64,000 nucleotides of DNA from Pelagibius marinus (GCF_014925385.1 NZ_JACSDK010000008.1:62001-126000), one strand, 5' to 3'. Positions 18,384 to 26,616 are shown, numbered from the stretch's first letter. The notes: generated by a model from the letters alone, not told the origin. A program made the numbers and translations.

Positions 18384-19301
18384 CTATTTGCCGGCGCTTG
18401 TCATAGGAATGAAGTCGACATCGATCCGCGCCGTCGTTGGCGGCGCATTTGCAATTTCGGTCCTGAAGCGCAGCCGCTCTCCGGCAGAAAGGTCGGATTT
18501 GCGAGGCACGATCACGGCATTGGTCAATCTGCGTCCCGCCTTGTCCAGAAGTATGGCCCGCATGCTGGGCAGGCGCTTTGCCCGCTCCGTCGTGTTGGTG
18601 ACGATCCCCTGCACGACCAACGTCGTGCCGCGCCGCGTCGGGTCAACCAGAGTAATTTCCAGACCCTCGGTCGAGACATCTTGCCGCGTGACCTGATCGT
18701 CGGCGCAGGCGCGGTATTGCGACCCGGTTTCCGAGTAGCGGTCAACACAGTTCCTGGCGGCATAGCGGCGCTTGTCGATTCCATTCCAGCCCACGCCGAA
18801 CCGGGCAATGCGTTCGCGTCCTCCCCTGTTCAGCTTCAGCGAATAGAGACCAGGCTGAAGTGGCCGGTCGGGAACGACGTGGACATAGCCCGGCCAGCCC
18901 TGGACGGGCTCCGCAGTGGCGGGCACTATGAAGGAATCGAGCGGCGCCACGACCCATTCGCTGCCATCGATCGGTCCGGCAAAACCACGGGAATCAATTT
19001 CGCTCCGCAGCCAGGCAACCCGCCAAATCGTGGCAAGCGAGCGATCGGTCCGCGAGTCACGCGGAATCATTGGGTCGTAGATCACGAACTCGGTAAAGCG
19101 GTTGAGGTCCGCGCGCTGCGGCCAAGACTTGACCTCCCACCGGCTATCGCCATCCAGGCGCATCAATTCATCTTCCGGCGTAATTGCATAGAGACCGGCC
19201 TCGTCGGGCAGGGGATAGGGCGGCATTTTAGGACCGGCACAGGCCGACAGGACACCTGCCAGCGCAATCGCTCCGGCGCTCGCGAAAATTCGTTCTTTCA
19301 T
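18384..19301 (-). CDS. Predicted lipoprotein with DUF3426-like C-terminal domain
   Basis: A 305-residue protein with a lipoprotein signal, LSAC at residues 18-21. Start ATG 19301 has GGGAG upstream; the open frame extends 20 codons further without a ribosome site. The middle (40-200) is rich in Trp, Tyr and Pro and resembles no family I know. The C-terminal 90 residues follow the DUF3426/FxLyD-like beta-sandwich pattern: LVVQGIVTNTTERAKRLPSMRAILLDKAGRRL, then SDLSAGERLRFRTEIANAP and a final RIDVDF strand. In other proteins that domain caps small envelope proteins of unknown role. It lies inside the accessory block beside genes for exported low-complexity proteins, so an envelope role in the same process is plausible but unproven. 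Confidence 0.72.
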   Translation of the reverse strand: MKERIFASAGAIALAGVLSACAGPKMPPYPLPDEAGLYAITPEDELMRLDGDSRWEVKSWPQRADLNRFTEFVIYDPMIPRDSRTDRSLATIWRVAWLRSEIDSRGFAGPIDGSEWVVAPLDSFIVPATAEPVQGWPGYVHVVPDRPLQPGLYSLKLNRGGRERIARFGVGWNGIDKRRYAARNCVDRYSETGSQYRACADDQVTRQDVSTEGLEITLVDPTRRGTTLVVQGIVTNTTERAKRLPSMRAILLDKAGRRLTNAVIVPRKSDLSAGERLRFRTEIANAPPTTARIDVDFIPMTSAGK

Positions 19302-19340
19302 CGGTATTGGCTCCCAATTGTAGTCACTCACGGAGACGCA

Positions 19341-19359
19341 GTCGGGTGCCCCACCCGAC
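19341..19359. promoter_or_regulatory. Perfect inverted repeat upstream of the lipoprotein gene
   Basis: GTCGGGTG and CACCCGAC, separated by three bases, lie 40 bases before the ATG at 19301. This could be an operator or a leader hairpin that limits ribosome access. Confidence 0.45.
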
Positions 19360-19518
19360 ATCGCGAAATCCCCTCTCCATGCAAACTTGATCTGAAGTGT
19401 TCGAACACCGGCGCCCCTTCGCCCAGGCCCTGCTTGCTATCTCGCCCCCGGTACGAAGCTGTGGGCTGCCCCTATTCCCGGCATCGCGGCGGGCACCTCC
19501 CGCGCATTGTCAATTCTT

Positions 19519-20238
19519 CTAGCCGTCGCCGGGCGTCTCACTGATAGCTGGCGAGTCCATCAGGCCGCCCGCCGCGCCGGCGTGCCCCCTGGAGACCGCG
19601 GCATCCTCACCGCCGAAAGCGTCTCGCATGCGGACGTCGGCTCGGCCGCTGGCAGTAGCCTTCGTGACGCCTGGCGTCGCCAGAGCCATGGCCTTGGCGC
19701 GCGACATCGTCTTGACCTTTGTGCCGTCGTCCAGAGTCGTGATGGTCATCGACCGGGACATGCTCCGCCGGCCGAAGGGGGTGGTGATATCCTTGCTAAA
19801 GGACAACGTCCTACTGCTGAGCGCGTCCCCCGATCCACCCGATATCGACGTGTCGGCCGCGGTGTCCGCCGAAACCGCAGTGCCGGCCCCCTCGGCGGAG
19901 GCACCGGCTACGGCTTCCGAGACCGCTTGCGCTTCGACTTCGTCTTCCGTCTCCACAGCGGCTTCCGCACCGGAAGCGGCCGACACGCTGGCGCCATCTG
20001 CCTTCGGAGAGACACCCTCGTGGGGACTGTCGCCTTGTGCAGCGACAGAATGTCCCCTGCCGAGCGCCTTGCCCGGCGCAGTTTCACTCTGCTCTGCGGA
20101 GGTTTGATTCGCCTCTGCAAGCGCTCCGGAATTTCCCCTGTCGCCGTGAGACGCGGCCTGGGCCGGCACCCAACCCAAGCCAAGTGGGACAGCGCTGGCC
20201 GCTGCCAAGAGCAGCATCCGTGGTCCACCTTTCCGCAT
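19519..20238 (-). CDS. Exported Ala/Ser-rich protein, unknown
   Basis: A 239-residue protein with a signal peptide (MRKGGPRMLLLAAASAV..., cleavage about AQA at 28) and a near-perfect ribosome site AGGAGAGG before ATG 20238. The first 100 mature residues are disordered, Ser/Ala/Glu-rich and acidic (EAAVETEDEVEAQAVSEAV). The C-terminal part is more structured and basic, with short alternating strands: SRTLSFSKDITTPF, RSMSRSMTITTLDDGTKVK and MSRAKAMALATPG. There are no cysteines and no known domain. It is divergent from the 400-residue low-complexity protein across a 537-base gap full of inverted repeats, suggesting joint regulation. Composition points to a secreted or periplasmic structural or matrix protein; that is inference only. 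Confidence 0.65.
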   Translation of the reverse strand: MRKGGPRMLLLAAASAVPLGLGWVPAQAASHGDRGNSGALAEANQTSAEQSETAPGKALGRGHSVAAQGDSPHEGVSPKADGASVSAASGAEAAVETEDEVEAQAVSEAVAGASAEGAGTAVSADTAADTSISGGSGDALSSRTLSFSKDITTPFGRRSMSRSMTITTLDDGTKVKTMSRAKAMALATPGVTKATASGRADVRMRDAFGGEDAAVSRGHAGAAGGLMDSPAISETPGDG

Positions 20239-20632
20239 GACCTCTCCTTTCACTGCAACGTCGCCGAGATTCTTCAAGACAGACATTCACGCTCACTTTC
20301 GCGTCTTCTTCATTGCGCAGTAACTATCGTCGCTGCCCGGCCTCAAGACCGTCACTTCAAGTCGATATTCCACCCGACACAAAGTGAGCCCCCCGTGACA
20401 CAGTTTTCTCTCCGGCTGACTCATTTTTCTCCCGCCATCGCCCGATTTCCGCCGTGCTCTTGACTTACCTTCCCTGGCATGGGCGAAACGCGATGACGCC
20501 GCGACGGCGATAAGAGAATGTCGATGGCGCGGCATCAGATTCCGAAGCAAAGAGAGTTTTTCGTTGCAGATACGAACGGTCGAGAAAGCAAAGCACACGA
20601 CAGCTTGCGGCGAAGCACCCGAACTTCATGCG

Positions 20633-20660
20633 CGCTTGATCACGGAAGGAATATCAAGCG
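20633..20660. promoter_or_regulatory. Candidate operator: 8-bp inverted repeat, 12-base spacer
   Basis: CGCTTGAT and ATCAAGCG are exact inverted copies separated by 12 bases, giving a centre-to-centre spacing of two helical turns, as expected for a dimeric regulator. It lies 116 bases before the start at 20776. Confidence 0.5.
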
Positions 20661-20698
20661 GCTCATCGTGTCGATCACCCAGGAGCCTCGCTGGACAT

Positions 20699-20724
20699 GA
20701 GCCGGGAGAATGATCTCGCGGCTC
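20699..20724 (+). promoter_or_regulatory. Leader hairpin upstream of the 400-residue exported protein
   Basis: GAGCCGGGAGA and TCTCGCGGCTC form an 11-base stem with one G-G mismatch and a 4-base loop. It lies 52 bases before the start codon, within the likely 5' leader. Confidence 0.4.
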
Positions 20725-20749
20725 AACCTCATTTTCTCGTGGGAGCCTC

Positions 20750-20761
20750 AGGAAACTTCCT
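20750..20761 (+). promoter_or_regulatory. Small hairpin abutting the ribosome site of the 20776 gene
   Basis: AGGAA and TTCCT flank AC, directly followed by the AAGGAG ribosome site. The upstream AGGAA mimics a ribosome site, and the hairpin could tune translation start. Confidence 0.35.
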
Positions 20762-20775
20762 AAGGAGTTGAGAGC

Positions 20776-21978
20776 ATGAGACACAGGAACATCCGAACCT
20801 ACCTGCTGGGCGCGGTCTCCGCGTTCGCCCTCGGCGCTTTTGCCGCCGGCGGCCCGGCCATGGCCGACACCTTGGACGCTTCGGCGTCCTCCAACGCCAC
20901 GGCGAGCAGCAGCGGTAAGGGCTCCGCCACCGCGTCCAACGAAACCACCGCCAGCATCGGCAAGGACGCTGAGGGCAACATCAACGGCACGACGACTTCC
21001 GACTCGACGGCCAGCGCCACCGGTGACGCCACTGCCGGCGCCAGCGGTGAAGGCTCTGTCGGTGCGACCGGTGACGGCCTCGATGCCGGCGCGGCCGCCG
21101 CGACAGGTTCCGCCGTCAGCTCTTCCGGCGAAACCGGCGCCGCCAGCGCTGCCAGTGCCGCGGCTGCCGGAGTCTCCGTGAACGACGGCCAGGTCTCGGC
21201 CGGCGCAGCCGGGGCCGGCGGCTCCGCCTCCACTGAGGGCTCGGAAGCGATCGCGGGGGCCGACGCCGGCGCCCATGCGTCTCTCTCCGGTTCCGAGCTG
21301 GATGTAGGCGCCGGTGCCGGCGCGAGCGCCGTATCGATCGGTGATGACTCGTCGAGCGCCGCCAGCAACGCCAGCGCCAGTGCCGCCCTCAGCGATAACG
21401 GCACCGTCGCCTCGACCATGTCCGATGTCGGCGCCGAAGCCACCGAGGGTGGCATGGCGAATGCCGACGCCTACGGAACCGCCATCAACGAAGGCGACGG
21501 CTATGGCGTCGCGGCCAACAGCGCCGCTGCCGCTGCCGTCGAAGGAATGGGCAGCGCCCACGGCAGCTCCGGGGCGATGGCCAGCATCGCAATGACCGAG
21601 AGCGGACTGGAAACCAACTCCAGCGCCGGCGCCTCGACTGAGACGACCGGTAATGGCGAAGCCACCGCCGACGCTTCGGCTGCCGGCTACGGCACCATCG
21701 GAGAGGTTCCCGAACCTGAAGAGGACGTTGCCAGCGCGGCGGTCGAGGACAACCCGGAAGCCTGGGGTGCTGTCTCGAGCAACGCGGCCGCTTCTTCCGC
21801 CGTCTTGGGTGGCAGTGTTCCGGTCGCCGAGGCCGCCGCGGGCGGCGACGCCGCCTTCGGCAACGCTGCGGGCGGTTCCGCCAACAGCAATGCCGGTGCC
21901 TCGACGATGACCTATGCCGGCGAGCAGACCGGGGCCGAGTCCGAGGCCGACGGTTCCGCCAGCATCATCATCCAGTAA
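20776..21978 (+). CDS. Exported 400-residue Ala/Ser/Gly-rich low-complexity protein
   Basis: A protein with a classical signal peptide (residues 1-31, ending PAMA) and TAAGGAG before the ATG. The mature chain is dominated by Ala, Ser, Gly and Thr, is strongly acidic (Asp/Glu scattered, almost no Lys/Arg after residue 65), and contains no cysteine. Short irregular motifs with alternating small residues recur, such as SATASNETTAS, ASATGDATAGASG, NDGQVSAGAAG and DNGTVASTMSD; the N-D-G/N-G turns followed by V-x-A suggest stacked short strands, as in beta-solenoid or amyloid-like extracellular proteins. The final SASIIIQ is a hydrophobic tail. No anchor or transmembrane segment is visible after the signal. 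I do not recognise a family; an extracellular matrix, adhesin or fibre role is a hypothesis. Confidence 0.65.
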   Translation: MRHRNIRTYLLGAVSAFALGAFAAGGPAMADTLDASASSNATASSSGKGSATASNETTASIGKDAEGNINGTTTSDSTASATGDATAGASGEGSVGATGDGLDAGAAAATGSAVSSSGETGAASAASAAAAGVSVNDGQVSAGAAGAGGSASTEGSEAIAGADAGAHASLSGSELDVGAGAGASAVSIGDDSSSAASNASASAALSDNGTVASTMSDVGAEATEGGMANADAYGTAINEGDGYGVAANSAAAAAVEGMGSAHGSSGAMASIAMTESGLETNSSAGASTETTGNGEATADASAAGYGTIGEVPEPEEDVASAAVEDNPEAWGAVSSNAAASSAVLGGSVPVAEAAAGGDAAFGNAAGGSANSNAGASTMTYAGEQTGAESEADGSASIIIQ

Positions 21979-22078
21979 CCTTGAGACGCCCATTTCAGGG
22001 CGAGGTGTTGGGGCCGGTGGGAGTTAGCTTCCATCGGCTCCTTCGCCACGCTCTGGCAACCCGCAGAGGACAGGTGCG

Positions 22079-22432
22079 ATGATCCGAGTGACAGCGATCA
22101 CTTCCCTGATAATTCTGGCGGCACTCTGGGCCGCTCCAATGGCGATAGGTGACATGACCGGAAAATCCAACGACGGCTCGAAGCAGAATACCGAAGCGCG
22201 GGCCACGACTTCGGCCTCGGCATCCGCTTCAGTTTCCTCCACGTCGTCGCCCGGCGGGCGAGGCTGTGAGGCAATCGCCAGGTCGCACGCTTCGGCCACG
22301 GCGGACGGCCGGCAGGTTTACGACAGCGACGAGAAGACGCAGCGGAGTTCCGGCGACGGCTGTACTGCGAAGGCACGCTCCAGTGCCACGGCCACGTCTG
22401 GCGGCAAGCAGAGCGATCCGCCGCAGAAGTAA
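22079..22432 (+). CDS. Small exported protein with two Cys-containing 18-residue repeats
   Basis: A 117-residue protein, signal peptide residues 1-24, ATG 22079. The mature part is Ser/Ala/Thr-rich with an ASASASVSS run. It contains two related 18-residue units, residues 62-79 (GCEAIARSHASATADGRQ) and 94-111 (GCTAKARSSATATSGGKQ), identical at 11 positions. Each begins with Gly-Cys, giving exactly two cysteines (C63, C95) that could form one disulfide or a dimer. The alternating A-x-A-R-S-x-A-x-A-T pattern resembles the composition of the 400-residue neighbour upstream, from which it is separated by 100 bases on the same strand. It could be a minor component, nucleator or crosslinker of the same structure; this is speculation. 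No known family. Confidence 0.6.
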   Translation: MIRVTAITSLIILAALWAAPMAIGDMTGKSNDGSKQNTEARATTSASASASVSSTSSPGGRGCEAIARSHASATADGRQVYDSDEKTQRSSGDGCTAKARSSATATSGGKQSDPPQK

Positions 22433-22511
22433 TTCTACGAGCGACCGCGCGAACGGATCTGCGCTTCGCCGACCCGGCATTGCTAGCGATGGATAGCAGA
22501 CGGGCCGGGCC

Positions 22512-22841
22512 TCAGCCCAGCATGTTGTTCACTTCCCTGGGCAGCTCGACGACCAGGCCGTCGAGGTCCTCGGTCATGACGATCTGGCAGCCCAGACGCG
22601 AGGTCGGCTTGAGGCCGAAGGCGAGGTCGAGCATGTCCTCCTCGTCCTCGGAAGGCTCGCCCAGCTTGTCGTACCAGCCCTCGTCGACGATGACGTGGCA
22701 GGTGGCGCAGGCCAGCGAGCCCTCGCAGGCCCCCTCGATGTCCACGTCGTAGCGGTGGGCGATCTCCATCACCGAGAGACCGACGGGGGCATCCACCTCC
22801 TTGCGGGTCCCATCCTTCTCGATGAACGTCAACTTCGGCAT
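22512..22841 (-). CDS. fdx: Adrenodoxin-type [2Fe-2S] ferredoxin
   Basis: A 109-residue ferredoxin of the vertebrate/ISC type, with cluster cysteines C39, C45, C48 and C85 in the order [10 protein letters not shown] then RLGC. The family ISC ferredoxins donate electrons to cysteine desulfurase/scaffold reactions in Fe-S cluster assembly. TAGGAG precedes ATG 22841. It follows iscS on the same strand after 38 bases, making it the last gene of the cysE-iscR-desulfurase-iscS-fdx run. Its 3' end borders the accessory block, and a diverged copy of its last 30 codons lies at 18095-18184 on the far side of that block. Confidence 0.95.
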   Translation of the reverse strand: MPKLTFIEKDGTRKEVDAPVGLSVMEIAHRYDVDIEGACEGSLACATCHVIVDEGWYDKLGEPSEDEEDMLDLAFGLKPTSRLGCQIVMTEDLDGLVVELPREVNNMLG

Positions 22842-22879
22842 AAAGTTCTGCTCCTAACTCGTCGTCTGCTCGGCCCCGG

Positions 22880-24094
22880 CTATTCCGCAGCCGCGCTGCC
22901 CTCTTCGCGCAGCCGCTTGACCGCCGTCCCCAGTTCCTCCACCGCCCGGTCGATCTCCGCCTCCGTATTGAAGCGGCCGATGCCGATGCGGATCGACCCG
23001 CGCGCCCGGTCTTCCGGCAGGCCCAGGGCCTGCAGCACGTAGGACGGCTCCACCGCCGTCGAGGTGCAGGCCGAGCCGGAGGAAACGGCCAGGCCCGCCA
23101 GCGCCTTGATCAGGGCCTCGGCGTCCACCCCCTCGAAGGCGAGGTTGAGGTTGCCGGGGATCCGCTGCGTGGCGTGGCCGTTCAGCGCGACCCCGGGAAG
23201 GCGGCCTGTAATGCCCTCCAGGAGGCGGGTCTTCAAGGCCGAAATGCGCGCCTCTTCCTCGGCCATCTCCTGGCCGGCAATCTCGGCGGCCTGGCCGAGG
23301 CCGACGCAGAGCGGCGTCGGCAGGGTGCCGGAGCGCAGGCCCCGCTCCTGCCCGCCGCCGTCGATCATGGGCTCCAGGCGCACCCGCGGCCGGCGTCGCA
23401 CGTAGAGCGCGCCAATGCCCTTGGGGCCGTAGAACTTGTGGCCGGAGATGCTCAGCAGGTCGATGCCCAGGGCCGCCACGTCGAGGGGGATCTTGCCCAC
23501 CGCCTGGGCGGCGTCGCAGTGGAAGTAGGCACCCTTGGCGTGGCAGATTTCGGCAATCTCGGCCAGCGGCTGGATGACGCCGATCTCGTTGTTCACCGCC
23601 ATGATGGAGACCACGGAGGTCTCCTCGCTCACCGTCTCGGCCAGCCGGTCCAGGTCGACTAGGCCGTCGGGGCGCACCGGCAGGAAATCGACGCGGTGAC
23701 CCTCGCGCTCCAGGTGGCGCACGCTCTCAATCACGCACTTGTGCTCGGTCGGCAGGGTGACGACATGGGGGCGCCTGTCGCGGTGGAAGCGCGCGGCACC
23801 CTTGATGGCCAGGTTGTTGGACTCCGTCGCCCCGGAGGTGAAGATCACCTCGCGCGGCGTGGCGCCGATCAGGGCGGCGAGCTGGGCGCGCGCCTTCTCC
23901 ACCGCCTCCTCGGCGTCCCAGCCGAAGGCGTGGTGGGTCGAGTGGGGGTTGCCGAAGCGCTCGGTGAAGAAAGGCAGCATGGCCTCGACCACCCGCGGGT
24001 CGGTCGGCGTGGTCGCCTGGTTGTCCAGATAGATGCCCGGCGGCCGCCGGTTGGGCTTTTTGGGATTCGGCTTGCCGCTGTGTTTCTCCGTCAT
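22880..24094 (-). CDS. iscS: Cysteine desulfurase IscS-like
   Basis: A 404-residue PLP enzyme that removes sulfur from cysteine for Fe-S clusters and tRNA thiolation. The PLP lysine is in SISGHK (K220), the PLP-contacting histidine/aspartate in HCDAAQAVGK, and the catalytic loop cysteine in SSGSACTS (C343), which is the long-loop group I signature. It has a 20-residue Lys/Pro-rich N-terminal extension before YLDNQATTP. It sits 10 bases after the stop of a second desulfurase gene and is followed by fdx. No scaffold (iscU/sufB) gene is visible in the window. Confidence 0.94.
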   Translation of the reverse strand: MTEKHSGKPNPKKPNRRPPGIYLDNQATTPTDPRVVEAMLPFFTERFGNPHSTHHAFGWDAEEAVEKARAQLAALIGATPREVIFTSGATESNNLAIKGAARFHRDRRPHVVTLPTEHKCVIESVRHLEREGHRVDFLPVRPDGLVDLDRLAETVSEETSVVSIMAVNNEIGVIQPLAEIAEICHAKGAYFHCDAAQAVGKIPLDVAALGIDLLSISGHKFYGPKGIGALYVRRRPRVRLEPMIDGGGQERGLRSGTLPTPLCVGLGQAAEIAGQEMAEEEARISALKTRLLEGITGRLPGVALNGHATQRIPGNLNLAFEGVDAEALIKALAGLAVSSGSACTSTAVEPSYVLQALGLPEDRARGSIRIGIGRFNTEAEIDRAVEELGTAVKRLREEGSAAAE

Positions 24095-24104
24095 GCCCGC
24101 GCCC

Positions 24105-25205
24105 TCACGCCGCCTTGCTGCGGCGGTAGAGATCGCCCCAGGCGGCGATCAGCCGCTCGACGTCTTCGGGCACGCTGGCCCAGCCGAGCGACACGCGGAT
24201 CGCCGAGCCGGCCTCGTCCGGGCTCGCGCCCATGGCGGTCAGCACATGGGAGGGCTGGACCTTGCCGGAGGAGCAGGCGGCGCCGGAGCTGACCGCCACC
24301 CCGGCCAGGTCGAGGGCCATGAGCTGGGTCTCCGCGGCCAGGCCGGCGACGGCGACGCAGGAGGTGTTGGGCAGGCGCGGCACGGCGCCGCCGAACACCT
24401 TAAGACCGGGTGCCAAGCTTTTGATTTCCCGTTCGAAATGGTCGCGCAGCTCACCCAATTTCTGAAGTTTCGGCAATTCTTCAAGTGCGATCTCAGCCGC
24501 GCGCCCGAAACCGACGATTCCCGCCAGGTTCTCGGTCCCGGCGCGGCGCCGGCGCTCCTGCCCGCCGCCGCGCTGCAGGGCGCTCAGCGGCAGCTCCGGG
24601 GAGGCCAGCAAGGCGCCCACGCCCGGCGGTCCGCCGAGCTTGTGGGCCGAGAGGGTCATGAGGTCGACGCCGAGGTCGATCATGCGGAAGGGAATCTTGC
24701 CGGCGGCCTGTACGGCATCGCAGTGGACCCAGGCGCCGGCGGCGTGGGCGAGCGAGACCACGGCCTCGACGGGCTGGATCACGCCGGTCTCGTTGTTGGC
24801 CAGCATGACCGAAACCAGGCTGCCCTCGGGCACGGTCTCCAGCGCCGCGGAAAGGGCGTCCAGGTCGATCTCGCCATCGGCGCTCAGGCCGATGAGCATG
24901 ATCTCCGGCACCGCCTGCAGCACCGAGTCATGCTCGCCCGCGGAGGCCAGAATGCGCTGTGCCGGCAGGCCGCGCAGGGCCAGGTTGTTGGCCTCGGTGC
25001 CGCCGGAGGTGAAGATCACCCAGGCCGGATCGACGCCGGCCAGGGCCGCGACCTTGGCCCGCGCCTCCTCCACCAGGCGTCGGGCGCGGCGGCCCGGCCC
25101 ATGCACCGAGGAGGCGTTGCCGGGCTCGGCCAGCGCCGCGGCCATGGCGTCGAGCGCTTCAGGCCGGATCGGCGCCGTGGCGTTGTAGTCGAGGTAGGCG
25201 GTCAT
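24105..25205 (-). CDS. Cysteine desulfurase, NifS/IscS-like second copy
   Basis: A 366-residue aminotransferase-fold enzyme starting YLDYNATAP at ATG 25205; an overlapping longer open frame upstream is the out-of-frame iscR gene. The PLP lysine is in TLSAHK (K189) and the catalytic cysteine is in SSGAACSSG (C311), again group I. It differs substantially from its downstream partner, so the pair is not a recent duplication. It lies 43 bases after iscR. Two adjacent desulfurases after iscR are a common arrangement in alphaproteobacteria; whether they serve different acceptors is unknown. Confidence 0.92.
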   Translation of the reverse strand: MTAYLDYNATAPIRPEALDAMAAALAEPGNASSVHGPGRRARRLVEEARAKVAALAGVDPAWVIFTSGGTEANNLALRGLPAQRILASAGEHDSVLQAVPEIMLIGLSADGEIDLDALSAALETVPEGSLVSVMLANNETGVIQPVEAVVSLAHAAGAWVHCDAVQAAGKIPFRMIDLGVDLMTLSAHKLGGPPGVGALLASPELPLSALQRGGGQERRRRAGTENLAGIVGFGRAAEIALEELPKLQKLGELRDHFEREIKSLAPGLKVFGGAVPRLPNTSCVAVAGLAAETQLMALDLAGVAVSSGAACSSGKVQPSHVLTAMGASPDEAGSAIRVSLGWASVPEDVERLIAAWGDLYRRSKAA

Positions 25206-25248
25206 GCTGGTTCGCGGCTGGCTCGCGTGGAGGCTTGCGGCCGCCGGC

Positions 25249-25779
25249 CTAGCCGGCGGCGCGGCAGGGGTTGCGGTCGTCGGCGGGGTCTTGGTCGGCC
25301 GAGGCGTCGCTGCCGGACACCTGCACCGCGGCGCGAGGCGCGCAGGAGCCGACGCCGCTGGTCCCCAGGATCCGACGCGAGATGACATCGTCCACGGTGA
25401 CGGAGCTGAGGTAGAGGTAGATCTGGTTGCCGAGCTCTTCCCAGAGGTCATGGGTCTGGCAGCGGCTCTGGTTGCCGCGGCAACCCAGCGGCTGGCCGGG
25501 CATGCAGCGGGTGGCGCGGATCGGCTCGTCCACCGCCAGGATGATGTCGGAGATCCGGGTTTCCTCGGGCGTGTGGGCCAGCAGGTAGCCGCCGCCGGGG
25601 CCGCGCACGGAACGCACCAGCCCGCCGCGCCGCAGTTTGGCGAAGAGCTGCTCAAGGTAGGAGAGAGAAATCTCCTGCCGCTCGGCGATGTCGGCCAGGG
25701 CCACGGGACGGCCCTCGGCATGGCTGGCGAGGTCGCAGAGCGCCATCACGGCGTAGCGGCCTTTGGTGCTCAACTTCAC
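25249..25779 (-). CDS. iscR: Rrf2-family Fe-S regulator IscR
   Basis: A 176-residue transcription regulator with an N-terminal winged helix (KLSTKGRYAVMALCDLA, EISLSYLEQLFAKLRRGGLV, VRGPGGGY) and three cluster cysteines C92, C100 and C107 with H110 nearby, spaced slightly wider than in E. coli. The family senses Fe-S status through a [2Fe-2S] cluster and controls cluster-assembly genes. It is in the same run as cysE (48 bases upstream) and the two desulfurases, so it probably controls its own operon. The last 40 residues are a disordered Ser/Asp/Ala tail with extra cysteines. Confidence 0.93.
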   Translation of the reverse strand: MKLSTKGRYAVMALCDLASHAEGRPVALADIAERQEISLSYLEQLFAKLRRGGLVRSVRGPGGGYLLAHTPEETRISDIILAVDEPIRATRCMPGQPLGCRGNQSRCQTHDLWEELGNQIYLYLSSVTVDDVISRRILGTSGVGSCAPRAAVQVSGSDASADQDPADDRNPCRAAG

Positions 25780-25827
25780 CCTTTCTCTCCCTTCTGTGGA
25801 CCCGGTGGCGTCAGCACTTGGGCGGCC

Positions 25828-26616
25828 TCAGCACTTGCCTTCCGGCTGCTTCGCCTCGCCCACACGGCTCAACTCACGCTCGTCGCCTTCAACGGGAAGG
25901 CCGTTGCCGGAGGTTTCCTTGCCGGAGCCGGCCTCGAGTTCGTTCACGCGGGCGCGCAGGCTCTGCACCTCGTCCAGCAGGCCGTCCAGCGCCCGGGCGA
26001 CCGGGTCCGGAATATTGCCGGTCGGCGTGCCGTAAGCGACGAAGGGGGCTTTTTCGTTGTCCGGGGTCTTGCTGGTCTGAACCGCGCGGCCGGGAATGCC
26101 GACGATGGTGGCGCCCTCCGGCACCTCCTTGGTCACCACCGCGTTGGCGCCGATGCGCGCGCAGCGGCCGACCGTGAAGGGGCCCAGGATCTGGGCGCCG
26201 GAGCCGACGATGACGTTGTCGAGCAGGGTCGGGTGGCGCTTCACGTTGCGCTGGCTGTCGCTGTCGACGCTGGGCGAGGTCCCGCCCAGGGTCACCCCCT
26301 GGTAGAGGGTCACGTCGTCGCCGATCTCGGCGGTCTCGCCGATCACCACGCCCATGCCGTGATCGATGAAAAAACGCTCGCCGATGGTCGCGCCGGGATG
26401 GATTTCGATGCCGGTCAGGACCCGCCCGAGGGCCGATATCCAGCGGCCCAGCAGGTACCAGCGCCGCCGCCAGCAGGCATTGGCCAGGCGATAGAGCATG
26501 ATAGCCTGGAAACCGGGGTAACAAAGCACCACCTCTAGGCGGGAGCGCGCCGCGGGGTCGCGCTGCATGGTGGCATCGATTTCGGCCCGTAGAGACTTGA
26601 ACATCGCTTCGTCCAT
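25828..26616 (-). CDS. cysE: Serine O-acetyltransferase CysE
   Basis: A 262-residue enzyme making O-acetylserine, the acceptor for sulfide in cysteine synthesis. The left-handed beta-helix hexapeptide region shows [22 protein letters not shown] with the catalytic His/Asp region, [21 protein letters not shown] and [11 protein letters not shown]. The C-terminus carries a 60-residue extension after the helix. ATG 26616 is used; a second ATG four codons later is possible. It is the first gene of a run cysE-iscR-desulfurase-iscS-fdx, which links cysteine supply with its use as sulfur donor. A promoter is visible 87 bases upstream. Confidence 0.95.
   Translation of the reverse strand: MDEAMFKSLRAEIDATMQRDPAARSRLEVVLCYPGFQAIMLYRLANACWRRRWYLLGRWISALGRVLTGIEIHPGATIGERFFIDHGMGVVIGETAEIGDDVTLYQGVTLGGTSPSVDSDSQRNVKRHPTLLDNVIVGSGAQILGPFTVGRCARIGANAVVTKEVPEGATIVGIPGRAVQTSKTPDNEKAPFVAYGTPTGNIPDPVARALDGLLDEVQSLRARVNELEAGSGKETSGNGLPVEGDERELSRVGEAKQPEGKC

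Larger units (their letters stand above)
20239..20775. other. 537-base divergent intergenic region
   Basis: No convincing gene lies here; the short open frames lack ribosome sites and homology cues. It separates two divergent genes for exported proteins. Near the right-hand gene there are three inverted repeats, listed separately. I could not identify a confident -35/-10 pair. Confidence 0.5.

Noticed and set aside
20293-20598. 101-codon open frame on the minus strand in the divergent gap
   Set aside because: No ribosome site, basic low-quality composition, and it covers a region holding candidate regulatory repeats; treated as non-coding.
24105-25721. 538-codon frame that would fuse sequence overlapping iscR to the second cysteine desulfurase
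   Set aside because: The N-terminal part is iscR read in another frame; ATG 25205 gives the standard desulfurase start.
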